Below are positions 48,026 through 63,000 of a DNA stretch of 64,000 nt, piece by piece; position 1 is the first letter of the stretch; each line of letters opens with the position of its first letter. The position numbers were made by a program, and so were the translations under genes. The notes below the pieces were generated by a model. The model did not search any database. It had not been told where the DNA came from and saw only the letters and a program-made list of their open reading frames with translations. This DNA is from Diorhabda sublineata. Taxonomy: Eukaryota; Arthropoda; Insecta; Coleoptera; Chrysomelidae. The stretch covers positions 28,906,294 to 28,970,293 of the forward strand of contig NC_079474.1 of the NCBI RefSeq assembly GCF_026230105.1. Reading direction: 5' to 3'.

Positions 48026-51000
48026 GTATAAAATAAACACTGAACATGTGATACAAAGTTAATACGACAGTTATTTTAAAATAAGCGTTTTTATTAAACT
48101 TTGCTTAATTTGAAAAATGGTATATAACTGGTCTTTTGTGCGAGGACTAAACGACTAAAACACCTGATGCAAAGAAATTCGAATATACAACAAAAATGGT
48201 TTGAAAGTGTTGGTTATATTGAAGATCCTGTGAGATGTAATACTAAATAACCTCGTGATCATCAAGCAGACTGCTCAATGTTTTAATTAAACCTATGCCA
48301 TCACAACTGAAAACCAAAATGTAGTTGAAAATTTGAAATTTTTGCGATTTTCAATTAAATATTTAGATATTTTTTTTACTTTTAATAAAATATTTTACAT
48401 TCTGACATTACTTCATATCAAAATATCTAAAATAAACAAAAAAATAAATACTTTTAAAAAATGCAAGTATCCATTGTAGTTGAGCTTGTTATTATACATT
48501 CTTTTAGTAATTAATTAATGAGAACTAAAAACTTAGAAGGTGGAATGTTCAAACATTTAGGGTAAAGTACAAGTTTTAGGACAGACTCTTTAAAAAGCAT
48601 TCGATCATTCATATTGTTTATTTGAAAAAAATTGATGAAACAGCTAATTAAGTATCCTACTTTATTAACTGCAAATTGTACCAGTTCGTTTCCCAGATGA
48701 TATTTACAAATGTAACTAAATATCAATATTTGTTTTTATTATCGGGTTGGTGATCTGTTGCCACTTCAATTCTCTCACTCATTTGTTCATGTCATTTCCA
48801 TATTAACTTTGCATGCATACAATAATTTCGTCTACACTCAATTTTTCGACTTTTTACTTTTATCACATTATCTTCCAATACAAAACAGTCAATTAAAAAT
48901 AGAAAAAAGTATTATTGATACTTATAAAAAGTTACATTTGGGAACAGTTTTAAATTTTTAGTGAACTGACTATATGAATGTTGCTGAAGTTACATATACA
49001 CATAATGACAACTGCTTGTCATAAACTTGCGTGTGTACGTAGTATTTAGTTAGTATTTACAGTGTCAGTGTGACACTCAAATGGTTTTGAAAGAGAGTAA
49101 CGTTTGTTACAGCAATAAATTATTATGAGCATTCTTTAATTCACAAGTTTCAAACTGTAGCTGTTAATTACAAGAAAGTTTCTTTAAGATGCTTATTCGA
49201 TTAGTGTACTGTAGGCAAAAATTATTATAGTCATCAGTCAAAATCATTGAAAAAATCAATATGAATAAAACCTATCGACTAAAACTTATAAACAATCATT
49301 TAAAAATCAAACTAAAAGAAATGTTATGCTATCATCATAGTCACAACTATATTAAATATATAGGGATTCAAAATATAAACAGTGAATTTTTGAAACTGAA
49401 TAAAAGCAAACAATTCAAAATTATATATTAGAGAATAATGTATTTAAATGCCAATTCAGTAAAAACATCAATATAACTTGATGAAACTAAACAAAGCCAT
49501 TGGAAATAGAGTAACACTTATCAAAATATTGGGTATCTATTTCAAAAGTCAATCTTCTGAAAAGCCATAACCTTTGTTTACATTAAAATACGAGTGATTT
49601 TCACCTATAATTATTTTTTAATGATTTACAAGATTTTTGATAAAAACAAGTTGAAGATAATTCAGGCCCATTTCGTATTAAGAATTGTAATATTAAAAAA
49701 GTGGGTAAAATAAGTCTATTAAACAAGGTTTATTAATTGTTGCACAAAATTTCAAATTGTCCATTTCACTTTTCAATTAATTCTCTTATTAGTTTTTCTA
49801 TTTTGTGAAGTAATTAGCAACACAATTAGGTTTTAACATTCAATTAACAGTACAGATTAGTATGTGAAACGAATTAATGGCAGCGCTAGAAGCACCCCAT
49901 GCAAAATCCCATATTTTAGCCAAAATACAAAAAGCATGGTGAGTCGAACACTGACTTACCATGCGTCGATTCTGGTGCCTTACATCCATCTATAAGCAAA
50001 ACAAAAACTAAATAATCAAAGGAAGTGATGCATGCAAAGTCAATATTATATAAAATGTATTCAAGTGACTGCTGTTTCATCCTATTTCACAAATAATTGA
50101 ATGTTAATAATAATAAATCGATAGAATTACCGCATGATAAAATACAAAATATATATCTAAATAAATGATTCCTACTATTTACCTCTGAAATAATTTCGAA
50201 ATTTGAAAATGTATTCTGCCGTTCTTCAAAGGAGAAAACAACTACTTTCCGGGCTAATGCCTTGACGAATATTGATTTACATCTCCCCTGAAGAGCTTGA
50301 TGTCAATCGACCTTTTTGTCGATATTAACATCCTCAATTGCTTGCAATTGCAAGGAGAGATTTGTAACCATTGAATAGTTTCGACGTTATTACGTTTCAT
50401 CAGTGGTTTAACAACTCTCGTTCGGACTTGAGATCCGAAATAAAGGCAACGTCAAAGAGCATCATTCCCCAGTAAATGCTAACTGGCGCCATCCTCACTT
50501 CCAACTGCGAACCACTGGTCAGATAGTCGCCGATAATATAGATTCCGATGGTACATGAAGTGTGTAAAATATATCAAACTAAATGATTCCTACTATTCAC
50601 CTCTGAAATAATTTCGAAAATGTATTCTGCCATTCATAAAAGGAGAAAACAACTACTTTCCTGGTTAATACCTTGACATGTAATTCAATATTCTTCTTCA
50701 AAGAACGGCAGAATACATTTTAGCAGTATTGAATTTCAAAATTATTTCAGAGGTGAATAGTAGATATCATTTATTTTGGTATATTTTACACATCTCATTC
50801 ACCATTGGAATTCATATTTGTTTTTTCAACCTTCCAAGTAAATATGAATATATATTTTTTTATTAAAACTTTTTGAGCTCTTAGGTAGACTTTCATTTTG
50901 ATTTTATTTTATCTTGACGTTTCGTTTCTGACTAGACGCATTATCAAAAGACTTATGATTAATAATAATTAAAAAACGTCACATAAATTCGATAAAATAT

Positions 51001-54000
51001 GAAATAAAATTTTGGTTAAAATTATTTTTTTAAAAAACAAAAAACATGAGTCAAATTTATTATAATTTTTCAGTTAAATTTTCAAACTTGCATATCGTTG
51101 AGTATCTAAGGTAGGTAAACCGATATCTAATATTACTCTTCTCTGTCATTTTATGACATACTTTTTGACATTTAAAAAAAAATTATTTTAACAAAAATTT
51201 TATTTCATATTTTATCGAAGTTATATAGCATTTTTTGATTATTTTTAATCATAAGTCTTTTGATAATGCTTCTAATTAGAAGCAAATAAAAATCAACCTA
51301 AGAACTTTAGAAGTTTTAATCATAAAAAAATGTATATATAATTTAAAAAAATGGTAGTATTCAACTGAAATGTAACCCCAATGTAACATATTTAAAAAAA
51401 TTCTTAGATCCATGATATTATCCATAATAAAATTTGGTTCAATGTTTAATAATAGTATTGTTAATGTGATTACTTCCTATGTAGAGCAGTAGTGATGCAC
51501 AAAATTGTTGTATACATTCAGAAAATCCTAAGTGCTATGGTAGAATACCAATTATAAGCAATATATTCTAGAGCAGTGTTTCTCAACAGGATGACGTTCA
51601 AGAACCACTAAAATTTGCAGATTGTAGACCTCTACTTGCTCTGATAGCTGATTTTTTTTAGCAAAAAAGTCTTTAAAAAAACAGTCTTAACATGGGTTCA
51701 TTTATTAGGAAGCAAAAGAAATGAAACTATTATGAAAATCCTGTTTCAATTCTTGGTATTACATCTAGTACAGCAACATGAAGATCAGGTGCAAGCTCAA
51801 GACAATTTCAATGTTTAGTATAAACCGTAGTCATAACCAAAATTTTAGTTTCACTTAAATAGATCCAACTTCAACATATTCACAACATAAATGCCATTTT
51901 CGATGTAAATCATAATTTTTTCTGTACAAATCTAGGAAACTACTTATCACTCATAAAAAATATCGTCATACAAATTACAACTTGTCATTTAGGAAATTTA
52001 AAATTGACAGATCGTTAATCACTTAACTCAGTGTTCCTTTCAAATCTATCGATGTTTCTATCATAAGAATAAAAACCTTTCGGATATTTCAATATATACC
52101 TAGTATATACATTTTGGAATAGCTCAGATTTTGCAAACATTATGTAATCTCTTTTCCTGTCTAAAAAATTTGATTCTTAAATTTGCAGTTGCTCAAAATG
52201 TAAAAAAGGAACATTTTATGGAGCTAAGAACATTCGCTTGATAAGAATATGATATAAGGTAACTAAACGTTTTTAGTTTAAAGTTTGATTTAATTTAAAA
52301 AAAAATCACACAAATTTGAAGATAAGCCAAACATGCTAAATTTTAACTTTTATGAAAAATAAACATTCATTACCTGATGAAGTGGTTGCTGAATAAGATG
52401 TGTTGTATGATGCTGTTGATGAGGAGCCATTGTGCTGATATACATTTGTGGAGCAAAACCAGTTCCACTTGGTGCTAAACCTGCACTTTGATTGCCATGA
52501 ATTCCTCCTGTGAATGGAGGTGGCGTTCCCGAATGGAAACCCTGTTTTTCGTAGGACTGCAAAAAATACACAGTGATTAAATCATTGAAGTTGTTCTCAA
52601 AAATCTTGGCTTGTGAAACAAAGCACTATATAATAAATAAAGTAACGTAGTCCATCACTTCTTAATTACAATTAAATAAAAATATTACTACAATATTTGA
52701 ATTGTTTTTCAATATTTTTTTGGTGTATGTTCTTTATATTTGCAATTCTGAGATGGAATATATTTCAATACGCAGCACATCTTATTCTTCAGCCCCTCCC
52801 TTCCTTTCCAGAAAAAAACATTGCATAAATTGCAAAGTTTAATGAACAGAACGTTGAAATGATTCGAGGGAGATTGAAACCTACTCCTCAATTTACATTC
52901 TTTGAATATGCACTAACACATAATAAACCATTAACATAATACTATAGGCATTAACTGTAAAGTATCTTAGTTTAGCTATCAACAACAGAAATATAGAAAT
53001 AGTAAAGAAAAAAAGTCGAGAAAATCCCTTGTTGGTTAATATACAAAATCATGGCATAAGTAAGAAAACTGCAACATAATGACAGCAAATATAATCAGCA
53101 TCAGATATATCTCCACAATGATATTAATCAAACCCACTACAAAAATTGATTAATCGAAGCTCTATAACACACTACAAAAGTACAGCCATTCAAGGATAAA
53201 CTAATAATTCCAACCAAAACTTTCTCCATTATGGATGCATAATACATAAATAATGAAGACATTATGCATAAAATGAGTTGATTGACAAATTTCTTTTTGT
53301 TATTTCTATACACTCTAATGTTACTTTTATCAAGTTATATTATATTGCATAATGTAAGTATTGCAAGCTGAAGAACATCCATGGATGCCCATTTGATTGT
53401 GCTAAAAAATGATATTTATTATATTAGTTTACTATTATAAACTATAATTAAGCCTACTTATTATTATTAAAAGTCACATTATGTATGTAAATGTATCATA
53501 ATTTAGATGATTAACTTTGCTTACCAAATAAATTGTACCAAAAAAACATTATCAGAAATTATATGGAGTGATTTGTTTATTTGTATATGCAAATGAATAG
53601 TAAGAATTAATTGATATTTTATTATTCATTACATTCATTTATCGAATTGGATATACTGATAACTTTACTTACATTAACTTTTCCTAAAGCTGTATGAGAT
53701 TTAGCGTACATCGCTGACAGATCAGTTCCTGTAGATCCAGTTGAAGAAGCGCTTGGTCCGCTACTTTTTTGACCCTGCGTGTTACTGACGTAACCGCCTT
53801 TTGAATAATCCTGAGATTGATTCAGGGAATCGTAGTTGCCATATCCTGAGTTGTATGATGCAGGTTTAGAATACTGAGTGCTATTACTGGAACCATGCGC
53901 ATTGGTAGCAGCAGGCAGTTGCTAAAAATACAGTTTTTTATATTTAGAATCAATAATCACATCATCGGATTTGAAAGTACTAATTTAAAATAGATAATAT

Positions 54001-57000
54001 TGTTTTTAATTTGTTTCAGTATGTCTACATTAGATAAGAATCACGGCTGACTCAAATTTCCTATTGATGCCTGTATAATTTAGTCTATCAGTCATAAAAA
54101 TTGTGAACTATCAAATAACGATTAAAATGAATATAAGAGGAGCTGGCTTCACATTGTATACAAAAATATTGGCACCTAAAATCCCATTAACAAAGTATTG
54201 CAAAAAATTATGAAACATACATAAGGTGTCTAACCAAAGTAAATACAATCTACCAGTATGCATGATAATAGAAGATTTTTAATAAAAGAATATTTCTTTA
54301 TGTGAAGCGATCAAGTAGCCTTCCAGATATCTGGAATAAACTCCAATATGTTTTATTTCTCTGAGACTATTTAAAACAATTTCTTAGATATGGCTTTGAA
54401 AGACCTACAAATCTTTTCAGTTAGAAAACTGAGAGATATGTAAAACTATCCCTGTATACTAAGTTTGACATTGCGCAGCTAGAAGACGTGGACTATTTGT
54501 ATCACTATATCATCTGTTTTCATTTTTTAAATTATTGTTCAGTTTATTTTAGAAGTTTTGTTATTACTTTTTTTAATCCTTTAATACTTTATTATATTCA
54601 GGCTATTATGAAAAAAAAAAAGTTGAATTATTCTTCCTTTTTTGTTCAATTAATTATCATTTTTGTTGTCTCAACGCCCTTGTTTCAAAGCTGATCGAGT
54701 CAAAAAATGGAGTGGAATGCTGTGGAGTAGTTTATTAAAATTTATCACTATCTTCTTATTTCTTCTTTAACCAGCGCTACGGTCCTTTGCGAAATAAGGC
54801 CTTCTGAAAAAATCGACTGCCAATCCTTTCTATCCTGTGCATAGTGCCTCCAACGTCGAACCCCTAGCTGGATCAAGTCCGCTTCAACGTCCCCCAACCA
54901 GCAAAGGCACGTTCTTCGTCTCAGTCGCCGTCCACCAGAAGCTCCATAGATGGCTCTGTGCGGGTATTGATTAGAAGGCATCCTATTCACGTGACCCAGC
55001 TTGATGAACAACACCAAATCTGGCACTCCATACATCTGTCTTAGCTCATCATTCCTCCGGATCCTCCACGCAAACAGGGCCAAAAATCTTTCGCAGGATC
55101 TTACGTCCCCAGCAGTTCAAAATTAGCTCACTTGTCGTCATAGTCTCACATCCATATGTGTCTATGGGACGGATTATTGTCTTGTAAATCGTGAGCTTTG
55201 ACCTTCGTGAGAGTTATCTAAATTTGAGCGCTCTTAGAACTGCCCAGAAGCATCCTTTTTCCCCGCAGAAACTCTAGCCTTGATCTCTATTGTCACATTA
55301 TCTATAAGTTATCAATACCCTAAGATATTTGAATTGGTGGCACACAGGAAAGCAATATTCTCTGTCTTGGAACGTGGTTTTGGAGGTCAGTGCTCTCCTT
55401 TACATGGTTTTCTTCCTATGTACTGCAACATTTTTAATATGATGGAACAATATAAATATATAAAATATAATCAAGGTTTCAAAGAAATTAAGTCATAAGT
55501 GACATGATTGTAGAGAAATTAATATAAATAAAAAGTAATTGGCCCGAAAATCTAATAATGCCAAAAGTTCAAGAAACATTTTTGATCATCATGAAAATAT
55601 TAAGCTTACACGTCTCACTTGGAACTGAAAATATATCACAATATAATTTATAAAATATTACTTACCGTATACATTGCTCCAAATTGGTAATTTGGGGCGA
55701 TGGTATTGAAAGCAGTGGCAAAGAAGTACGGCGGCCCTGTACCGGCCAATATCGGTTGCGCTTGATGTCCTTGAGTTAGAGTACTAGTCTGCTGCGACAG
55801 CGTCGTTGGAACTGGTGAAGCATTATTATCCGTCCTAGCGAACCTTCCATCAGATGATAACGAATATCCAACGTTACCGAGTGTAGCTGCATCCCTTACG
55901 GCTGCCAGCGTGGTTGGTGTCTGATAACTCATATCATAGTAGGGTGTCGTCTGTGTAGGATAAATACATAGGTTCGTCACATTCGTTGGTACCAAATCGA
56001 CTTCACCCGAGAACTTTCCAAATTTTTTAGTTTCAATTGGGGTTAAATTTTTGTGAGAAGAAAGCTGGTATTTGTTTAAGCGAAATGATTGGTCGTGACT
56101 AAATGATGAATGTTTAGGAGGTGAGTCGGTTTGATGTGATATTAAAATGAAAAGAATGCGGAGAACGTGATTATTAGATTTCATATTTTTTATTATTTTC
56201 AACTGCAATACATGCTGGAAATTATTTTATAATTTAATGAGGATTCAGTAAATTCAATTAGTATTACATAACCTTTATATAAATAAAAAATATGAAGTCT
56301 GAAGAGGTAATAGTAAAGAAACACTCGGATTAAGCTCAATTCGAACAACACTCATTGAACATTTAATCTCCAGCTTACCATATGTGGAAGCCTTTGCTGC
56401 AACATCTGCACTTCTTCATAGGAGTATACGGGTTGTTGGAAGTATGGTACCTGTCCTATATATGGCATACTCATAACAGGAGCGACGCTTGGTGGTATAT
56501 TTGACACAATACTGTTGGAATTTTTCGCAGCTACAAGATAAAATAATTTTTTATTAAAATTTAATCAAGAACGTTAGTATCGGAGTTTCAAACAAATTAA
56601 TTTTAATAAGAACCATAGAACTAAGGAAACGAATTTTTGTTATGGAACCCTATAAAGTAATACTAAAATTATTTCATTACACTCAAGTATGTTTGTTGTG
56701 TTTTGAATATTCTATGTTTACTTGGTTTATCTGTTGCTTTCTTTTAAATTTTTGGTAATTTTACATCTTATATTATTGATTCAACTTTATTCAGTCAAAT
56801 GTAATTTGAAACATTTTACTGTGACTGACTATTAGTTTGAATGAGTATTCAAAAAGTTGTTGATGTGTTCAAAATCAGTAAAAGTGTTATTTAAAGTTTT
56901 ATCTGTGGATATAGTGCTGAAAACATGAAAAGATCTAGAATTGGACAATCAATAGTTGCAACCCCTGCACAAAATCGTTTTTGACTTTTTCTACCCTAAA

Positions 57001-60000
57001 AGAACCTCATGAGTACTTGTGTACTCATGTAATAATGTATTATAAATACTTCCGGTGTTTTCGTTTCAATTGAAACAGTATGTCAAAAACTACACATAGT
57101 CAACCTATTTTCACTTAATTTTAGTGGAGAAATTTATATAAATGTAATAAAATAAAATTTATGACATCAACGAGAAAATTACAAGAGAAAAACATACAAC
57201 TTCAGTTTTTGTATGATAAAAGCATGGCTTTGATTTTTCTAGCAAATATAGCAAAAAATGAGCTTATAAATGAACTATCAGTTGATATGAAACGAATCCT
57301 ATCCTAAATTGTTTTTGAACTAATTTTATTTCTTATCTCAGAATGCCAATGACATCTTGAAGAAAATGGTCATACTCGCAAAATAAACAGAATCGGCAAA
57401 AAACTTGCCAAAAATGATTATTTACAGTTTACCATAACTATCAGTCTCGTCATCGTATCATCATTGAAAAGAATATGATATTGTACAATAATAATTTTCA
57501 TTGAATGAGTATATTAAAAGAAAATTACCACTTACTTCTACGACAATAGTTTAAAATGTTCATTTGGATTGTCTAATAATACATTATTGTTATAATAGTT
57601 TTTTAATATCTATTATTTGTGATTGGTCCCTAAATATAATAAAATAGAAGATCTGATATTACCAATGAGGGCTACTATATTTTGAATTTGCCTCTAGAAG
57701 CGCTAATGCAGTAGGAAATAGAGATGTGTATAAAATGTTACATTAGATTTCTTTCGATAGTTGCACCAACTGGTGAGCTGAAAATCGCTAGCCCTCATTG
57801 GAACAATCTTTTAATTGTTATAGCGCTTGACACGAAAATCTGTTTCAATAATCAATACTACTAAATATTGAATAAATTACTTACCTAATGTTGTAGATGT
57901 TTTACTGGTTGTTACTCCAGCTTGAGATAATGATAAAGGTGTTGTTGTCGTAGCACTGCTAGTAGATGTCGTTTGACTGCTGCTGGACGTACTCGAACTA
58001 TTATCGTAACCGCTCGATTCTTTTCCAATTTTGTTGCTGGAACCATAGTTGTTATATTGACTGGTCGTCGTATTTCCATAGCTCGAACTGTTATTCAAGC
58101 CTAAACAATTAAAAATATATAGTACTCTCTTTGACGCATATTTTTTAATTGACTTGTACAAAATTTATAGAAAGACAAAATTAAGTTGAGGATCCATAAA
58201 AATATTATGTTGGTGCTATGACATAACCTAATTTGAGATGATTTCAGTGAAATAATTTGAAATTAAATGACAACAAAAAAATTTTAATGTGTGTTATTCT
58301 ATCACAGTTTAATTTTTATTTTCTGGAATGAAACATGAATAATTTATTCATCCAAATTATTCTGAAGCGTTATAATAATCAAACTGTAGTTCTTCAATTG
58401 TATTTGAGTATACTTAATTAAACCTTACCTGTATTAGCACCATAGACTGATTGACTAGTATTCTGTGGATAAGACTGTGTATTCGAAGAATAGGTGTTAG
58501 CCTGACTGATCGATGGAAACGCCGCCGAATTTGTATTGGATTGGTATGAAGTATTCGAGGAATAAGTGCTTGGATACGTGTTTCCACTTGGGGCGTTATA
58601 TGCAGCTACTGTTTGGCTAGTTGCATAAGTACTTGCTTGATTTGAGACAAAAGAACTCACAGTTGTCTGTAAATATATTATAAAAGCTCAATTATCTTAA
58701 AAGTTAAAAAGTTTAGAGTAACAGATAAAGTAAAAAGAGAGGAATAGAAAAGCTGCAAAAAATTTGGAAAATCAGAATAAAATATCAAGGTCAAGGACAA
58801 AAAACTTGACGGGAAAAATAGGCCAACACTATAGACGTAAAAATTGAAGAGGGTGATAGATAATTCATAAATACATGGTAATATTTTCAACTTTTACTGA
58901 ATGTTTCCTAGTGAAAAACTAGAATTTCCAGATAAGAACCAAAACCTTGAGAAAATTTTATCCAAACCCCTGGACATGATAAAACCGTTTTAGAGTTCTT
59001 ATGAAGTACCAAAGCATTTTTGGTACTTCTGCCAAACTATTAGGTACTTCCTTTTTGGAGATATTTAGAATTTAGAAGAATTTACTCCAATACTGATTCT
59101 CTTTCAGTTTCCTCCTATTTCCAAAAAGGCTTCTGACCAATAAAAGGCATTTGTGCTCCTTTTCCAGCAAGAGTATTGGGCTTTGAGCCTTAGTATGATC
59201 AGAAACACAGACTAAAGACTTTTTTCTCTATTTTATCCAATTGTTTCTGCATTTTCATCTTCAACTTTGTGTCAATGGCATAGGAAACATCAGGATGACT
59301 CAACATATTCCATTTCTGATAATCACACACATCTTTCAATAGCAAAGCACAAAGTAAATCTCTTCTACTTGTTGCTACATTGTAAATCTTCTATTTTTCA
59401 CGGTTTCTGAATATTTAATAAAATAATAAATAACTTTACTTACTGTTACTCCACTATAGGTGGAAGAGTTGTAGGTATTTGATTTAGGCTGGTAGGAACT
59501 GTATGTAGATGACTGTGAATATGAATGTGTATCAGGTGGTTGTTTACTGCTCAAATCTAGACCAGTTGCAGTTACTGATGATGAAGTTGAAGTACTACCT
59601 TGTGTTGTTGTTCTTGGTGCTGAATTATATGTGTTAGTCAAATGATCACTTGTTTGTGGAATGGTGTCTGTATTTGAAAGCTGAAAAATTAAAAAATACA
59701 TTTATCAAGACAATCAGACGTTTAGCATAATTTAATGAAACTGATATAGTTTATCTCAGATTGCCAATGACATCTTAAAGAAATAGCAGAACACGCAAAC
59801 TGACAAGATCTGCAAAAAACTTGCTGACAATGACTGTTAGCAGTCTACTAAATCTATCAGTCTCGTCATCGTTTCATCATAAATAAGAGTATGAAATTTT
59901 AGACCTAAGGATTAGAGAAACAACATATTTACTATTATGCATAAAATGGTAATTTTAGCAAAAACCTTTTTTAAATATCATGATAACAATTACATATAGA

Positions 60001-63000
60001 AACATTTTACTTACACTCTGTGACATAGCAGAGCTAATACTGTTTTGTGCATTCGTCTTCGGCGAGTATGTATCCAAGTTAGAATTTTGATTGACAGAAG
60101 TTGAAGTGAGATCTAGATTTGTAGTAGCGACAGGTGTTACTACTGATGGTACCTCTAAGCTATTTGATTGAGCTGTACCACTGTACTTTGTATCCATTCC
60201 ACTATCGAATGATGAATTTGTATCTATGATATCCAAAGCACCAAACTGTACATCCAAATAACCAATGCTTGCGTTAAGGTCTCCAGGCATTTCTACGGCA
60301 CTTGCAGGTATCTTAAATAAAGAAAATCATAAAAGGTATGCAAAATTATGACACATTGCTGAAAATTTAAAAAATTATGGGATTAATCAGGATCCCATAA
60401 TAATCTTTAAATACATACTGATTTTTAAGCAACAACGTACATGTTGGTAAAAAACTTACATACAGTAGTGTTACTTTAACCAATTTGTGTTTCATTCTCG
60501 TCATCGTTTCATCATATCTAAATTGTAACTTTTGAAATAACAACAAATATAAAAATATTGAAGAAATGTTAAAATATTTGATATGAAAGTAGTGAATACT
60601 TAATACATATAAATATATTGGAGAGTATTAAGATAATAATGAAATATTGTATCAAGGAAAGTTTTGACACTTGTATATTATAATAAAACTTGACTTCGAA
60701 TTAAACTTACTTAAAACGAGAAAAACAACTTTTCTAGGTCACCTTGCATACAAATAGACATCAATTAGTGAAAACAATGATTGTGAAAAAAATACAAGGA
60801 ACAGGAGGTAATCAGAAATCATTATTACAGGTAAAGGTATCTCAAACACACATTAACCGCGGTAACTATAGAATAATTAGATGTGAAATATATACGAGTC
60901 TCACCTTTGAAGGAGGCGGCACCCTTGCTCGCTGAGTCTTCGTTCTAGCAGGTTGTTGAGCAGATGGTGTCTCCTGTGTTCCGACATACACACTGCTTTG
61001 ATAAGCGCTATTATCAGCGCCATACTGATTTGAACTGGTCTGTGCTCCATACTGCTGGGTATTGGTACCATATGACTGAGCAGTTACATTAGAACCATAT
61101 TGATTTGCAGTAGCGCTATTGTAAGGAGTTGTATTGTTTGTGTATTGATTGGTGGTAGCCTTTTCATATGTTTGGCTCTGGTACGATGGATTTTGGTACT
61201 GGTTATTGAGACTGTCATTATTTTGTTGGAGCTGTAATTTGGAAATACCAAATGTTTATATGTAACTCAGAAATCATAATATATTCTAATAAAAAATGGA
61301 TTTTATATCTTCAATTTTGTACTAACCTGTGAGAAATATTGGGTCTGTGCAGCAGTAAGACTGCCCATCATAGGTGGAACAGGACTTTGTGATTGTATAC
61401 TATGCTGGACCAACTGATCACCTCCAAATGTTTGATCTTGCAATGAGTTCATTGCTCCTGTTTGATCAATAATGGGATCCATAGGAGGTGGATTACTAGG
61501 AGTAAATACCTTGGTATCTGCCAAACTACCTTGATACTCTTCTGTAGACCATTCATCGGCACCAGGAAAATCATCCCAAGTTTCTTCTGTGTTATGATTA
61601 GTAACAGCAACTGTGCTATTGTCCCAAGTGTTTGAATTATCCCAAGTGTCAATGGGCTTATTATATCCTCCACTGTTGTTTCTACCACCTCTCGGTAAGT
61701 ATCGTCCACCCGCTCTACCACCTCCTCTTCCTCCACGACCGCCACCTCCACCTCTTGGACCGCCACCGGTGCGACCCCGTCTTTCTCTATCTCCTCGGGG
61801 GCGGTCCTCCAAATTTCGGTCATTTTCCTGGCGTTCGCGACCTCGCCAACCACGATTATTTTGTCTACCGCCCCTATTACCTCCTCTAGGTTTGTCTTTA
61901 TCTCCACTAGCAGCATTTGTAGAAGGTAGCCCAGACTCGTTCCAGTCGTCAACAGGAGTAGCGTCATCAGATTTTTCTTGCTTACCAGTAGATGTTTGTC
62001 TGTTCTTTTTCTTTTTTACTCTAGTTTCCCATTCACCCTAAGAAATTTTTTTCATTATTTGTAGCAAGTGTTTATATTAACCTAAATAGTAACACTGAAC
62101 AATATTATTGTAAGTTGATTAAAAAAATGATAAGGGGGTACTGAAAGCAAAATGTCGATAATTTGATGAAGCCATGATTTGTCAATGAATTTTATATGAA
62201 TTATCTATTTGTGAACTTATTTATAGAAGAAACAACAATTTGATTACTGAACGAATTAATTAGCTTTTATTTTTCAAACTAATACTTTTTTTATAAAGCA
62301 ATCCCTTTATATTTAGAATAAGTTAACAAATGATTATTAATTGAATTTGTAATCACAATTCTATGAGTACCTACAACATTTTGCTTCATACCATAATAAT
62401 TGTCTTTAGGCGTGACTAAAATCATAATGACTGTAAATAATGGTATGCACATACATTTTTTATAAATATACCACTGCAAATAATCAACACAAGTTTGGTA
62501 AATTCTTGGAAAGTGATTCAAAAATAGTTGAATGTACCATGATTGTAACAATGAATTATATAGTTATAATAGGTTAGCTGTTAAAATTGTTGATAATGTA
62601 TACAACTAATTATCAAAAAGTTATAATAAAAACTGACATTTCACATTTATTGAAGTCTAATACAAAAATTTAGTATTAGTTTATCTGTAGGTATTTTACA
62701 AGTTGATAATAAATCAAATCATTTAAGTATATGATCAATTTTAATTTTAGGAACAAAAGATTGGATATAAAACTATTTTTTTCAAACATTATTTACAAAA
62801 ACATAAAAGAATTCTAATACATTTCGCAAAGTATCAACAACCCCTTTAATAAATCAATGATCAACAATTTTGACCGTCATCCAAATAAGCAATAAGGTTT
62901 GGTTTTAAAATGTGGTGCATCAATGCTGCTCTTGTTCTCTGTGATATGTACCAGGTTAAAACTAAACATTTTAGATCTGAATACGAACAGTTTTGTGGAA

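Larger units (their letters stand above)
46788..59680 (-). other. lig: lig exons: low-complexity region to C-terminus
   Basis: Exons in coding order: 59680-59444, 58666-58429, 58100-57885, 56530-56379, 55950-55666, 53921-53673, 52556-52374, 49989-49960, 46883-46788. The first three are Ser/Thr/Tyr-rich and likely disordered. 56530-56379 has the conserved 'YFQQPVYSYEEVQML'. 49989-49960 is a 30-bp micro-exon in phase 0 ('MDVRHQNRRM'). The last exon ends with TAA at 46790-46788. The acceptor at 55950 was chosen over the longer open frame because it restores the family sequence. Confidence 0.88.

Noticed and set aside
51571..51640. 'cagtgtttctcaac' resembling a hAT terminal repeat
   Set aside because: No matching inverted end or flanking 8-bp duplication was found nearby. 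A 14-base match is not enough.
55951..56208. Upstream extension of the open frame of the lingerer exon at 55950-55666
   Set aside because: The extension carries no family similarity, and an acceptor at 55952-55951 gives a clean phase-0 junction from the preceding exon.
61449..62041. Long open frames on both strands over the lingerer RGG exon, including a proline-rich + strand frame
   Set aside because: They are shadows of the Arg/Gly-rich coding frame: low-complexity GC-rich codons stay open in other frames. Only the 62037-61327 frame joins the family sequence on both sides.
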